The notes beneath the pieces are model-generated. The model saw only the letters and a program-made list of their open reading frames with translations. It searched no databases and was not told the DNA's origin. This document shows positions 33,709 to 44,602 of a DNA stretch of 64,000 nt, in pieces. Origin of the DNA: Tubulanus polymorphus (Eukaryota > Nemertea > Palaeonemertea > Tubulaniformes > Tubulanidae); NCBI RefSeq assembly GCF_964204645.1, contig NC_134027.1, forward strand, positions 14,496,485 to 14,560,484. The letters are read 5' to 3'. The number at the start of each line of letters is the position of its first letter. Position 1 is the first letter of the stretch. Position numbers and translations under genes: made by a program.

Positions 33709-34760
33709 ATGGGGTTTCCAAAAGCTTTCCAATATAATAAATCAATCAAATATAATATTCCTGCAATAGATTTAAAAAAAAATATTACCTATAAAAATGT
33801 AGTTTTAAATTCATTAACTAATTTAGAAATTTATGTTACTGAAACAGAGTTTTTTATTTCTAAAATGGAAAATATATTTAATACATATGAAGTTACTTTT
33901 ACTCGAGATGAATATCATATATATAAAGTAAAATCTAATATGAAATATTGGCAGAACCAATTAGATTTTGCTGTTTATTGTGCAACAACAGGTTGTGGAA
34001 TAAGTTGGAATGATCATTTAAATAACTTAGATAAAAATTTGAAGTATTCTGATTTAAAATTAATTCACACAATATTTAGATTTCACACATATTTTCAAAT
34101 CAGAATAATATTAAATGAATTAGAATGTCCTTTACCCGGATCTAAATATTTTAAAGAATTAGACAATAATATGAATCTATCTAAGTTTTATCAAATGGTT
34201 GGGTTAATTTCATTTTAATAATTGGAAATGATAACACTTCATTCGATGCGCAGAAACAATTCAAAGTATTATTTGAAGATTCAATTCATAATGATAAAAA
34301 TAGATCGATTCCAGAAAACATTGTAAGATATCAAAATTATTTAGATAAATCACATATTAGATTAAATTATTGTATAGGCCCTAAACTATTTATTATTTCT
34401 AATGATTTAGTATTAAAGATGGGAAATATAATTGGATATAATAATCTAATTAAAACTGCAACAATAAATAATTCATTTGGATTGAATGATATAAATAAAA
34501 AGATTATTACTGCTCCAAAATTAATGGAAGGTGAAAAAAATAAAAAACACATTCAATCAACAGAAACTAAAACTAATAATATTAAATTAAATAATGATTC
34601 TAAAATAAAAGATTTCAATACATCAGAAGATATAAAAACTGATAATATTCAACATGATATAATTAAACTAAATGATGATAATAAATCCCATGAAAATGCT
34701 AAATTAGCTTTAACTTGTATAGGAATTGTAATCGGAGGAATATTATATTTTAAATTTTAA
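33709..34760 (+). pseudogene. Polinton virion-type protein, probably internally deleted
   Basis: The first frame (33,709-34,218) starts MGFPKAFQYNKSIKYNIPAI and includes YWQNQLDFAVYCATTGCGIS and CPLPGSKYFKELDNN. A second frame from about 34,219 has NTSFDAQKQFKVLFEDS, IPENIVRYQNYLDKSHI and YCIGPKLFIISNDLVL, then a low-complexity Asn/Lys linker and a C-terminal membrane span (LALTCIGIVIGGILYF). The abrupt frame change plus the short middle suggests a deletion at about 34,215. Blocks of this kind recur in Polinton-like elements; the function is not known to me. It starts at TATATAAATGG. Confidence 0.62.
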
Positions 34761-34776
34761 TTTTTTTATTATGTAA

Positions 34777-36208
34777 ATGGATGTAGAAGATATTCCATTT
34801 GGTGACATGGGAAATAATAATGAAGGATATATTGATAATGATTATAATGATGCAGGTGCTAATCTTAATGAAAATAATATTGATGATGGTAATGAATCAG
34901 CATATAATTCTAATTTAGCAGATAGTGGTTCTAAAACCACATCAACAGATGATTATGATAGAAAAACTAGATCGAAAATACCTCCTGAAAATGAAAATCC
35001 AGATTTAGTAAAAAAAGATTAGAATATAATGAATATATTTATAAATTCAAACCTGTATTTGAAAGATCTGGGTATAATATAAGTGATAGAGATGCTGACC
35101 GTTTAGTAGAAAATTTAAAACTTTTAGATGGTGAATATTATTATAAATTGAAAGATGATTATTATATTAACATCTCTTATATAAAAGAAGAAAAAATATT
35201 AGCAAAATCAACTTTATAATAAGAAATAGTAATGAAATAGAAGATGTAACACAAGAATTAATTGATAAAAATTGAAGAGTATTTAAACAAAGAATTAATG
35301 AATTATTTGAAATAATCAAAAAGAAATCAGAAACAGAAACAACTTCTGAACAGAATAAAACTTCCAAAACTAGTAAACTTAAATCAAATAAAGTTCCAAT
35401 TGAAAAACTTTTACCGAATGGATTAATTGATGCAACAAAACAAGAATTAGAAGATTTAGATATATTTTCTGATAAAGCAATTAGAGAAATTGAGAGTATA
35501 AGACTTGCATCTGATAAAATTGCGCATGATAAAAGTATAAGAGATTTAAAAATTAGAACTTTAGAAGATGAATTATTTAAATCAAGAAAAGAATCGGAAC
35601 AACTAAAATTAGATAGAGATAATAAAGTTATTGAAGAAATTGAATTTAAAAAAAGAAATGCGTATTTAGAAAAAGAAAAAGATGATTTAGAATATAATAT
35701 AGAATTACAAAAAGAAGAAATTAAATTATTATTAAAATCATATGATTATAATATTAATAGATTAAAAGTTATTTTTAAAGATTTGTTGATAAAACCAAAT
35801 TCTGACATATGACTAAAAGATAGAATAAGATTCTTATTTAAGTTAGAAGGAATAACAATTCTTTCAATTCTAACAGCTGTAACTATGTTATTTACAACAA
35901 TTGGTTTAGCTATATCAAATTCTTTGAAATCTACTCCTTCTCCCAATAAACCGGATAAACCCCCGAATGATAATAATTCTATACAAGATAAAGTTAAGGA
36001 TGGTTTAAAGAAATTAGCAAAATATTTATGGGAACTATCTGAAAATTCTGCTGCAGCTTTACCAGGAATTATTGCATCAATTGTTGGTTTTATATTGAAA
36101 TCTGCAGGAAACATTATTAACTTTGCTGCTGAACATATTATTTTATTTTCAATTACAGTTGTAAGTGCTATTATTTTTGGTTTAGTAAACATGATTAAAA
36201 ATAAATAA
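34777..36208 (+). pseudogene. Polinton coiled-coil and membrane protein, several breaks
   Basis: The N-terminus MDVEDIPFGDMGNNNEGY is acidic and Asn-rich. It is followed, in shifted frames with stops near 35,018, 35,217, 35,272 and 35,811, by a long charged coiled coil (about 35,290-35,780). The end (35,885-36,208) is intact and hydrophobic, with AALPGIIASIVGFILKSAG and HIILFSITVVSAIIFGLV. The ALPGI..SIV.F segment is, to my knowledge, a recurrent Polinton feature. Roughly 475 codons in all. A membrane-active or spike-like virion component is possible but unproven. Confidence 0.62.
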
Positions 36209-36228
36209 TTAATTTTTTTGTTAAATTA

Positions 36229-37475
36229 ATGAGTGGGAGTTATATCAATCCTTCTAAGAATCATAGAATATCTAATGCTATTAAAGCAGAAAGATCACAT
36301 CATATAATTACTCATAACCCTTCTAATATTAATCCTGATGAAACTTTATATGTTAGAATTCCTCGATTAACACAAAATACTTTTTACGTTCCAAATAGTA
36401 TTTATTTATCAGCCGATATAAAAGAAATCGGTAATAATAATAATTATGTTGTTGATAATGTTGGAAGATATTTGATTAAAAAATTAACTATAAAGATTGG
36501 CCCAGAAACACTTTCTCATTAGATGATTATAATTTATTTATGCATTATAAAGATTTATGGTTGACTAAAGAAAATAGAAATAATATGATATTTCAAGGAA
36601 TCCAATCAGAAAACCAAAATAAATTAAGATCAGAAGCACATAATGCAATATTAACTAATTCTATAGATAAATTGATAAAAAGTATATATGGAAGCAAATA
36701 CAAAATTCCATTAGACTTTGAATTGATAAATAACAATGCACCTTTATATAAATACGCAATTCAAGAAGACGTTATATTTGAGATAACATTTGCTCCTGTT
36801 AATGAAACTGTAATATCTAGCGTTAATAAAGATATGAGTTATAAATTATCGAATATATGTTTAGAATATGATACAGTAACTGATGAAAATATTTCAAGTA
36901 TAATTCAAACTAAATACAATCAAGGATTTTCATTATTATATGATTATATTGATAAATTTAAAACTGTAACTATTAATGCAAATGATGAAATAATTAATGA
37001 GAATATTAACTTCCCAAGAAGATCTATTAAAGGTATATTAATATTTTTTACCATTGCAACATATACTAATGGCGCAATAAATGTTGATAATTATTATAAT
37101 CCTGAAATAACAAAAGTAGAAATAGCTATCGAAGGAATAGCAAATAAAATATTTTGTCGAGGAATGAGAATGATTGATCAATGGCCAGAAATTAGAAAAC
37201 ATTTTATGAATGAAAAAGTGAAATCATCTGAAAATTGTAATATTAATCAAATTGATTATTATACCGGTAATAAATATGCATTATGGTTAGATTTTAGAAC
37301 AACAGAGGATAATTCATTACATGGTTCTGGAAAAAAACTACAGAACACTAAAGATGGAATACAATTATTCATGACAAAGAATAAAGGAATCAAAAATTTT
37401 AAAATGCACATTTATATTATATCTGACGCGCAATTAAATATTGTAAATTCTCAATTAAATAGTGTTATGTATTAA
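36229..37475 (+). pseudogene. Major capsid protein (double jelly roll), one frameshift
   Basis: Forms the hexon-like capsomers of the Polinton virion. The first frame (36,229-36,522) begins MSGSYINPSKNHRISNAIKA and includes PDETLYVRIPRL and TFYVPNSIYLSADI. After a one-base shift near 36,518 the second frame continues to 37,475 with KDLWLTKENRNNMIFQGIQS, ICLEYDTVT, NFPRRSIKGILIFF, YNPEITKVEIAIEG, YALWLDFRTTEDNSLHGSG, KDGIQLF and ISDAQLNIVN. These C-terminal blocks (LHGSG, KDG.QL, DAQLN) are strong signatures of Polinton major capsids. Total length is about 414 codons. The start context is T-tract plus AAATTAATG. Confidence 0.9.
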
Positions 37476-37507
37476 AATTTTAACTTTAATAAAAATTTAT
37501 ATAATAA

Positions 37508-38478
37508 ATTGAAGGTGGTAAAGTATATAAACATATTCCATACATCGATACACATGAAAATAATGATGGTTTATATTATGTAATACCTTGTAATATAGCT
37601 TTGATATTTCATCCTATTTTCAAAATTTATAAAACTAAACTAATAGAAATCGATAATAATAAAAGTGGTGTTGTTGATAATTTAAGTAATGTAATTGATA
37701 ATAATGTAATACCTTCTACATCTAATAATGTAATACCTTCTACATCTAATAATGTAATACCTACTACATCTAATAATGTAATACCTACTACATCTAATAA
37801 TGTAATAGCTGCTACATCTAATAATGTAATACCTTCTACATATAATAATGCAATAATATTAAATGTTAGTGAAAATATTGTGATTATTGTAAAGGCGAAT
37901 TTTCAAACGCTCCATCAAATTGGAATAATCATATGAATACAAATTCACATATTACTAATGTTATAAAACGTGTTGGTTTAAAAGAATTTATAGAACACCC
38001 ATTTAGACATGTTACAAAGTTTGTTTCAAATCAAAAAGTAAATGGTGAAAAAATATATGAAGATTTATTATTAGCAACACCTAATAATGATGAATTAGAT
38101 TTAACCGATGCTATTAAATTATAATCAAACATTGTAAATGAAATATTAGGAGCAAACAATAATAAAGATAATAATGAAAATGGCGCCGTATGGCACCCAC
38201 ATGGTGATATAGTTACAGATAAGCATATTGATAATAAAGATTCTATGAAACTTAAATCAGAAAATAAAGATATAGTTGAGATGACTAATAAGTATATCAA
38301 TAAACCAATTATTCATGAAGATACGGTAAATAGGGTGAAGAATTAGTGCAAAAATAATAAAGAATTTGAAGAAGAAAATTCGGTAGAGAATTTGAATAGA
38401 TTGTTAGGGTCTGATGATGAATTGGAGAGTGATGATGAAAGTGATTCAGAAAGTGATTATCTAACACTCAAAAAGTAA
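37508..38478 (+). pseudogene. Zinc-finger and acidic-tail Polinton protein with internal 24-bp repeats
   Basis: The frame begins at an ATT (37,508) where the TAAATG-like context would place the start, so the first codon is altered. It reads EGGKVYKHIPYIDTHEN, then seven tandem 8-residue units of the type NNVIPSTS encoded by 24-bp repeats (about 37,675-37,850). A frame change near 37,865 leads to a C2H2-like finger (CDYCKGEFSN...NHMNTNSHI). After that come stops at 38,122 and 38,344 and a highly acidic end (SDDELESDDESDSESD). Repeat slippage could easily have caused the shift. DNA or protein binding is inferred from the finger; nothing more specific is known. Confidence 0.62.
37675..37850 (+). 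repeat. 24-bp coding minisatellite (NNVIP(S/T)TS units)
   Basis: Seven near-identical tandem units of AATAATGTAATACCTTCTAC-type sequence, multiple of three, keeping frame. Confidence 0.9.
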
Positions 38479-38889
38479 TAAACGTTGAAAATTGTATAAA
38501 ATAATAGTAAATAAAAAAGGGGGTTTTAAGTATTAAGGTATCTAATACGTATCTAATACGTATTTAATACATATCTAATACGTATCTAATACGTATCTAA
38601 TACATATCTAATACGTATCTAATACGTATCTAATACGTATTTAATACGTATTATTTGAAAATACCTTAAATTATATTTTTTAAAAATTTATATTAGAAAC
38701 CTCAGTAATAATAAATAACCTTTATTATTTTCAAACTTATTCATATATTAGTTGAAAAAAATAAAAATAAATTGGTTGAAAATTGTATGAATAATATTTA
38801 TTTTAAAAAAGGGGGTTTTAAGTATTAATGTATTTAATACGTATTTAATACGTATTTAATACGTATTAGATAGATAGGTATATAAATAA
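38479..38889. terminator. Convergent junction with 11-bp palindromic repeats
   Basis: Between the plus and minus gene blocks lie about eleven tandem units of GTAT(C/T)TAATAC (38,531-38,655). A second shorter run is at about 38,826-38,870. Each run follows an identical GGGGGTTTTAAGTATTAA lead, preceded by a similar TTGAAAATTGTAT phrase, so the whole segment is duplicated. Each 11-mer is nearly self-complementary. The position suggests a bidirectional terminator or a replication or binding site; no direct evidence separates these. Confidence 0.55.
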
Positions 38890-39494
38890 TTATTTTATAA
38901 ATTTATATTCATATGGAAATTGTAATCTCAGTAATAATTTTGAACCTTTATTATTCTTTAATTTATTCATATATTCATCATGTAATTCAGTAGGTATAAT
39001 TTGATTTTCTTCCAATGATTGTTGCATAGATTATCTTTGTTATAAAATAAAACTAGAAATCTTATATTCTCCCTAAAGTCTTTAACAATTGAATTATATT
39101 TTTGATTTAAAACCCATGTTGTTATCCCAAAATGTCTACCAGAAAAAGCTAGATAACATAACTCACTTTCTCTCACTTTTGAATCATGTAAATTTGCGCA
39201 ATCATCTATGATGAATAATGTATTTGATCCTTTATAAGTATCAATTGCTATTTTTATACAATTATCTAAATTTTCTACTGTTTTAGGATCTAATATAATA
39301 AACTTTTTTATCTTAACTATGTCTCTATTATATGTTTTATTCATTTCATAAGTAGGACAAAATAATATTATATTATCAAAATGTTTCTTATAAATAGTTT
39401 CTAACAAATCTAATATGAAATGTGTTTTACCGCAATTGGTTACACCAGTAACTAACATATTATGCGGTTCAAATATAAATAAATCTTTATTCAT
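38890..39494 (-). pseudogene. Genome-packaging ATPase (FtsK/HerA type), C-terminal frameshift
   Basis: Motor that packages DNA into the capsid. It starts MNKDLFIFEPHNMLVTG with Walker A GVTNCGKTHFI at residues 16-26 and Walker B LFIIDDC at about 105. A later SGRHFGITTWVLNQKY block is the sensor motif region typical of A32-like ATPases. The main frame ends at 38,967, but homologous-looking sequence continues in another frame from about 39,036 to a stop at 38,890 (ELHDEYMNKLKNN, LLLRLQFPYEYKFI). There is therefore a single shift near 39,036. The start codon abuts the stop of the integrase (TAAATG). Confidence 0.9.
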
Positions 39495-40572
39495 TTATTC
39501 TTTTAATTTTACTAGATAAATCCATTCATTAAATTTATCATCATATTCTTTATATTTCACCAAAGAATACTTTTTTACTTTTAAGAGTTTTTGTTTTCAA
39601 TACTTTTTCTATTTTGTATTCTATTTCATCTGGATTTGGTACAAATGATAATTCTTGTTCATAGAAATAACCTAATATTTCTTCATCTTTTAGATCTTCT
39701 AGTTTATAAACAAATGGTTTAGTTAATATTATCTTTTTAATCTTGAATATTTCTTCAGTAAAATTTGGAGTATAACCTTTATAAAAGGTTTTTCTATATT
39801 TAGATATTCTTACGTGTTGTCCAATTTTAAATTTAGGTTCTCCGAAATCATGTGTAACAAACACACCATATTAATTATTACAAACTATTTCTGAATTATC
39901 TTCTTTTATAGCTTGTATAGGTTTCATATTTATAGAACTATGTTTAGAATTATTATAACCTTTCACTAAATCATCTAACACATCGATATATTTATATGTT
40001 TCATTAGCAGTAAAATATTTCCACATTCTAGTTTTCAATGTTTTATTAAATCTTTCTATAACAGATGCTTTTTTATCTGAATGTGTTGAAAAATAATCTA
40101 CATCGTTATCAGATAATAGTTTTTTAAAATGTTTGTTATAGAATTCCTTACCTTCATCAAATTGTATCTTATCTGGAATAGCTTCTTTAAATATAGATTT
40201 AAAAGCATTTGTCACTTCTATACCAGTTTTGTTTTTGATTGGAATTGACCATGCGTATCTACTGAATATATCTATAACATTTAATATCCAGAAATATCCT
40301 TTGTTGAATTGTTCTAAGTTCTTCATGTCAATTAAATCTGCTTGCCATTGTTGATCAATATATGAAACCATAACTTTTCTTGTAAAATAAGTTTTATCCA
40401 TTTTCTTGTGGATTTGATATGTTGGTTGATTTTGTAACCATGATTTTAATTCGCTATATTTTATATTTTCCTTATCAGATTTAATTTTACCCCATAATTC
40501 TAAAACGTTAGAATATGATACTTCACTTTCTGGGTTATGATATAAATCTCTTAAATATTGTTCTTTTTTCAT
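39495..40572 (-). pseudogene. int: Polinton retroviral-type integrase with chromodomain-like tail
   Basis: Inserts the element and makes the 6-bp duplication. The catalytic core has WQADLIDM (first Asp), IQFDEGKEF (second Asp) and KASVIERFNKTLK (Glu): a DDE triad. The following SH3-like region is KFKIGQHVRISKYRKTFYKG, interrupted before it by a stop at 39,871. After a frame shift near 39,590 a chromodomain-like end follows (LVKYKEYDDKFNEWI). No HHCC zinc domain is visible at the N-terminus; it has a helical TYQIHKKMDKTYFTRKVM region instead, as usual for Polinton integrases. The gene stop abuts the ATPase start. Confidence 0.93.
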
Positions 40573-40578
40573 CTTATT

Positions 40579-40947
40579 TTAATCCATTAATAATAATTTA
40601 GATTTAGTTTCAATGGCTTTATGATTTGACTTATTTTCTGGTATAATAGGTTTATTGTCATTGGAATCATATTTATCATCAGATTTGAATTTTGATTTAT
40701 ATATTACACCGGATAATATAATAATTGTTACTAATCCAATTGTAACATATAATTTATAATTACTTCCAGCATTAAAAGAATCAGATGGATTATTATTTGA
40801 ATCAATATCAGATAAAGTCTGTGATTCATTTATATCAGTTAATTTCTTTTTCTTAGCTTTTTTTAATTCTGAAGATCTTTTACCTAATTCTCTTGCCCAT
40901 TTAATTTGTTTCTCGGATCTAGGCTTTTTCTTAACGCCATCACTCAT
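40579..40947 (-). CDS. Basic single-pass membrane protein, intact
   Basis: 122 residues. The N-terminus MSDGVKKKPRSEKQIKWARE is strongly basic (RSSELKKAKKKK), with an acidic/Asn linker, one membrane span LYVTIGLVTIIILSGVIYK at about residues 68-86 and a polar tail. It overlaps the upstream gene by 8 bp and has a TAAATG start context (CTAAAATAAATG). A diverged homologue, with the same QI.W.R.LG..S.E.KKA signature and span, is in the relic at 23,833-24,165. The KPR..KQI.WAR pattern recurs in Polinton-like viruses. Virion membrane or DNA contact is inferred. Confidence 0.78.
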   Translation of the reverse strand: MSDGVKKKPRSEKQIKWARELGKRSSELKKAKKKKLTDINESQTLSDIDSNNNPSDSFNAGSNYKLYVTIGLVTIIILSGVIYKSKFKSDDKYDSNDNKPIIPENKSNHKAIETKSKLLLMD

Positions 40948-41542
40948 TTATTTTAGTTAATTTTTGTTCTGATTCATTTTCTGTTTCACCGTTTGGTTGT
41001 AGTACATCTGTTTCGTTCTTACCTGATTTATATTCCATAGGCTTGATGTTCGAAAATGTTATGACACCAGTAGAAATTAATGTCATAACCGATCCTAATT
41101 GAAATGAAGCATAACCAACCCATTTTTGTAATTCAGTCATAACTAAGTAGTTATTTTTCAAATCACTATATAATTTATTTTCATCATCAATTGGTATTAA
41201 CTGGTTACATAACTTAGAATAACATTTGACAATACCATCTGAAATAGAATCATTTATTCGGGCTAATCTTGCTTCTTCATAAATCTTAAAATATTTTATT
41301 ACTTTATCTGGTTTCATAGCATCTAATTCTTGAAAAGTAATAGTCTTAGTTAAAAACTCTTTAGTTTTTCCACCGGCAATCAATAGTTCTAGATGATGCT
41401 TACAATATAAATAGTATTCATAATCAATATTGTTATTAACTTGAATAGAATTAGAAACAACTGGATCCTTATTATCACTAATACCTAAATCATCTAATGT
41501 TTTTTCAATATCAATACTATTCTTATTAGATTTCTTTGACAT
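40940..41542 (-). CDS. Conserved Polinton accessory protein, intact
   Basis: 200 residues. Starts MSKKSNKNSIDIEKTLDDLG in the context CTAATATAAATG. Blocks include YEYYLYCKHHLELLIAGGKT, ITFQELDAMKPDKVIKYFKI and ENKLYSDLKNNYLVMTELQKW. A hydrophobic stretch FQLGSVMTLISTGVITF (about 150-166) is followed by a polar tail. A diverged copy in the relic at 23,308-23,800 shows the middle and hydrophobic part to be conserved. No domain is recognised. The overlap with the next gene suggests co-expression. Confidence 0.78.
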   Translation of the reverse strand: MSKKSNKNSIDIEKTLDDLGISDNKDPVVSNSIQVNNNIDYEYYLYCKHHLELLIAGGKTKEFLTKTITFQELDAMKPDKVIKYFKIYEEARLARINDSISDGIVKCYSKLCNQLIPIDDENKLYSDLKNNYLVMTELQKWVGYASFQLGSVMTLISTGVITFSNIKPMEYKSGKNETDVLQPNGETENESEQKLTKINE

Positions 41543-43035
41543 TTATATTAGAGAAACAAGAAAATTAACTTTAAAAAATTATTTGACGCCTGCGAAAAAA
41601 TGTAGAATTTCTGGGATAAGCTAATGTGGAATTGCAAATTTGAAATCGAAGTTTTAAGAAATTTGGGGAATTATGAGATTTGGCGATTGGGTAGATGATA
41701 CAGTCTTCGACTGGTCTAATTTTAAAAAAAATTGTCAACTTGTGACCGATTTCGATTCACTTTTGCCTCTAAGCTGGTCTGCAACTTCATTGCCTCCATG
41801 GTTGAAGAAAGAGCTCTTCTGATGTCTGCTTCATCATGACTTCGAGCATATCGTGTAGCCAGCCGGCTCGGTCGACCGGGCCCCGGTTTGGCTGTCACTC
41901 GATATCCTAGACTTGAGTCTGGGTTGAAGTAGACATTGTCATTTAGATAACTTATTCATGTTCTTCTGTATGAATTACCCGTGTGTCTTGTATTTTCTTA
42001 GTTTAAAATTTGTAACTTTATTGAATTTGGGAATTTTATCCCGGTGTCACAGTACAAGTGGTATCCCACTCATTACAGGCACCCCCTGATTGCGCATGCG
42101 CGTGGGATTCCACTGCTTGTTTACCGCAAACGAGTAAAAGCCATCCCCGTACAAGAGGCATCCCGGAGCCGTATATGACAGTTATGCTATTATAAATTGC
42201 TAATCTCATGAAACCTGCATACTTCCAATATCGAACATATTTTCTAAAACATTTGAATATTGAAATTATATGTTTACACGTTTTTATATATACCGCGTGT
42301 AGCCGCCGATGAAATTCACGCCGGCCCTACTCAGATCGTAGATAGCTTCGTCATTCCACTAGCATCCCCATGTCAGGGTCTGACTTTTATATCAGACTTC
42401 CAAATCGTGTATACATCCGCCATTTAACCGAATAATCCGATTTACTTATCATTTCTATTTATGCCTGCCGCTCCTGATATAATCATACATCCTTTACTAT
42501 TACAAGACGTCTCCTCATGATATTCAATGCAATATAACATTTCGACGTTCAAATATAGGTCATTATATAATCACAGGGAGCCATTCTACATCTTTATCAA
42601 TATTATTTTGCCAAATAGCTTGTATGTGTACACATAAACCTGTGACGTTTTGCACATCGATTTACGGTTGTCGTTTGTAAAATGACGCTGAATGGTTAGC
42701 ATTGTTTAGGTTTCATAATGGTAACGTTTTATAAGGTCTCAAAAAAAGCAAAAAAAAAAATATTATAAGTATTCTTCAAATGATACTAGCTAGTTAAAGC
42801 TAAAGAATTCTAGTATTGACTACTGATACTAGCTATTTGAATTTAAAGAATTTCTATTTGAATCTATTCAAAATATAAAATATTCTCTTTTTGAAAAGAA
42901 AATATTAAAAATATAATAGAATTCACTAGCAGTTGAAGTTATTGTTTTTTTTAATATATTTTATTTGAATTCTATTTGATATCTCACTACTTTTGTTTAT
43001 CTATTAGGAGCAGTAATTATAACTGTCCAGATAAG
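41543..43035. other. Gene-free segment inside the Polinton; part looks inserted
   Basis: 41,580-42,740 is clearly less AT-rich than the rest of the element and has no open frame. It contains GGGCCCCGGTTTGG and an imperfect inverted pair AAGTGGTATCCCACT ... GTGGGATTCCACT (about 42,056-42,115). Base composition suggests host or foreign DNA. I could not find clean ends or a target duplication. 42,740-43,000 is AT-rich with repeated GATACTAGCTA and GAATTTAAAGAATT words. 42,985-43,060 (CCAGATAAGTCATTTCGGAT) recurs at 24,225-24,260 and 43,347-43,368. Confidence 0.5.
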
Positions 43036-43251
43036 TCATTTCGGATCCTTGATATCAAATTCCTTGACGTATTGTTCATTATTTGGATCATTGTTCCATT
43101 GATCGATAAATTTCTTTGCCTTTGTTAACTGTTCTAAATATAACTGTAAATCTAGTTTATCAGATTTGATTTGATTTTCTTTCTTTTCAAGAGGTCTTAA
43201 ATTTTTCAAATTCCAAATAAGTTTTTTATTGTATTCATCATTCCTTTCCAT
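43036..43251 (-). pseudogene. C-terminal fragment of a second HNH endonuclease gene
   Basis: 71 codons: NDEYNKKLIWNLKNLRPLEK and KLDLQLYLEQLTKAKKFIDQW closely match the end of the HNH gene at 44,603-45,261, but the sequence has diverged and lacks the zinc-binding and HxDH parts. It is probably a decayed partial duplicate in tandem. Confidence 0.8.
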
Positions 43252-43458
43252 TTATAAATCAAATTTTTAATAAAATTGATTATCATTTTAGAATCCTCTT
43301 CCATTTCTCCGACTAACGTCATCCTTTTTCATTCCTCGCTGCTTTGATAAGTCATTTCGGATCCTCGATAATAAATCCTCAACTGAAAATCAATTCAACG
43401 AAACGACTGGTGGAAATATTATTTCATAAACACATATATTTATTATGTAAATTTTAGC

Positions 43459-43675
43459 GATCGATAATAGAACAATGGAGAACAATAGAAAAGCGGTCCA
43501 ATCGGACCGGTTATTGCGCAATACACAGTTAACAGTAAACAATCAATACAGAACAACTGCCGCCATTAACAACGATCAATAATAGAACAATGGAGAACAA
43601 TAGAAAAGCGGTTCAATCAGACCGGTTATTGCGCAATACACAGTTAACAGTAATCAATACAATATTAAAACAGAT
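43459..43675. repeat. 116-bp direct duplication
   Basis: Two tandem copies starting CGATCRATAATAGAACAATG, including GGTCCAATCGGACC (an inverted repeat in copy 1, with changes in copy 2) and GGTTATTGCGCAATACACAG. Confidence 0.85.
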
Positions 43676-43727
43676 ATATACAATCGAGATTACATTTTTT
43701 GATATCTAAGACCTTCAGTGTTATAAT

Positions 43728-44195
43728 TTATAATTTTGTCCAGAATTCTTTAATTACTGGATTGTTTCCAATCATTTCTTCAATTTCTGGTAAATATCTG
43801 ACTACTTCACTAAATGCTAATCCTAATATTTTGAATTTTTCATATTTTATTAATCTACCTACTCTTCTCAGTTTTCTGTCAAAACCGGCACTGATATCTA
43901 CACTTATTTTCTTAGTTTTCGATTCTTTGAGTCCCAACAGCAATTTAAGTCGCGTTGCTGGTAATTTTGGTAATTGTAGTTCGCGCGGTAATTGTTTATT
44001 ATGTATTACATCACTCAGAATTTTCACCATTTCTTGGTGATAATCCAAATGTTCTTGTAATTTTGTGAAGTTTGTTCGTCAATTACGAGAGTTTTATCCT
44101 CCATTTCTATTGATTCCCGTGTTTCACTATCCATCGTTTCTGGTTCCTCTTCCGATGGTTGACTTGGAATTTCTGGTTGATCTCTGTATTCCATT
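43728..44195 (-). pseudogene. Unknown Polinton-borne protein, frameshifted
   Basis: An upstream frame starts MEYRDQPEIPSQPSEEEPET at 44,195 (context GATTAAAATGG), acidic. The frame changes near 44,055 into a basic, helical part: PRELQLPKLPATRLKLLLGL, ISAGFDRKLRRVGRLIKYEK and VVRYLPEIEEMIGNNPV, ending at 43,728. No domain is recognised. Its position between the two HNH copies and its less AT-rich codons make it a possible captured gene. An unspliced intron instead of a shift is not excluded. Confidence 0.5.
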
Positions 44196-44602
44196 TTAAT
44201 CTAAAAGATGTCGTGAAAATGAATTACTGTACTTAAATATGTTTAAAGTTTTCTCACTTCATAATATATGTACTTACATTTAGATTTAGAACTGTAAACT
44301 GTGTTTTGAGAGAGAATATCCAATACGTACTATGTATGTGAAAGTTGATTTCTAACTGCCGACGTGGCGCACGTTCGACCAAACTAATTACTTCTGCATG
44401 TTTGCCTGGATTGTAACAGATGTTCCTTTGTGATGTAATTGATTAATCCTTTTCAACTGAAATAGCACATTCGATCAATATTCAAATGAGGTGCGCCCCA
44501 TTCAACTGAATATAACGTGCGACAGATGCTTTTGTAAACAAGCTAATACAATTACATATAAGCGGTTTGACATAGATCGAGAGTAACCGGTTTTCTAAGC
44601 GT
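44196..44602. other. Intergenic segment
   Basis: Nothing recognised apart from a GTGATGTAATTGATTAATC-rich stretch. It probably includes the promoter of the unknown gene to its left. Confidence 0.35.
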
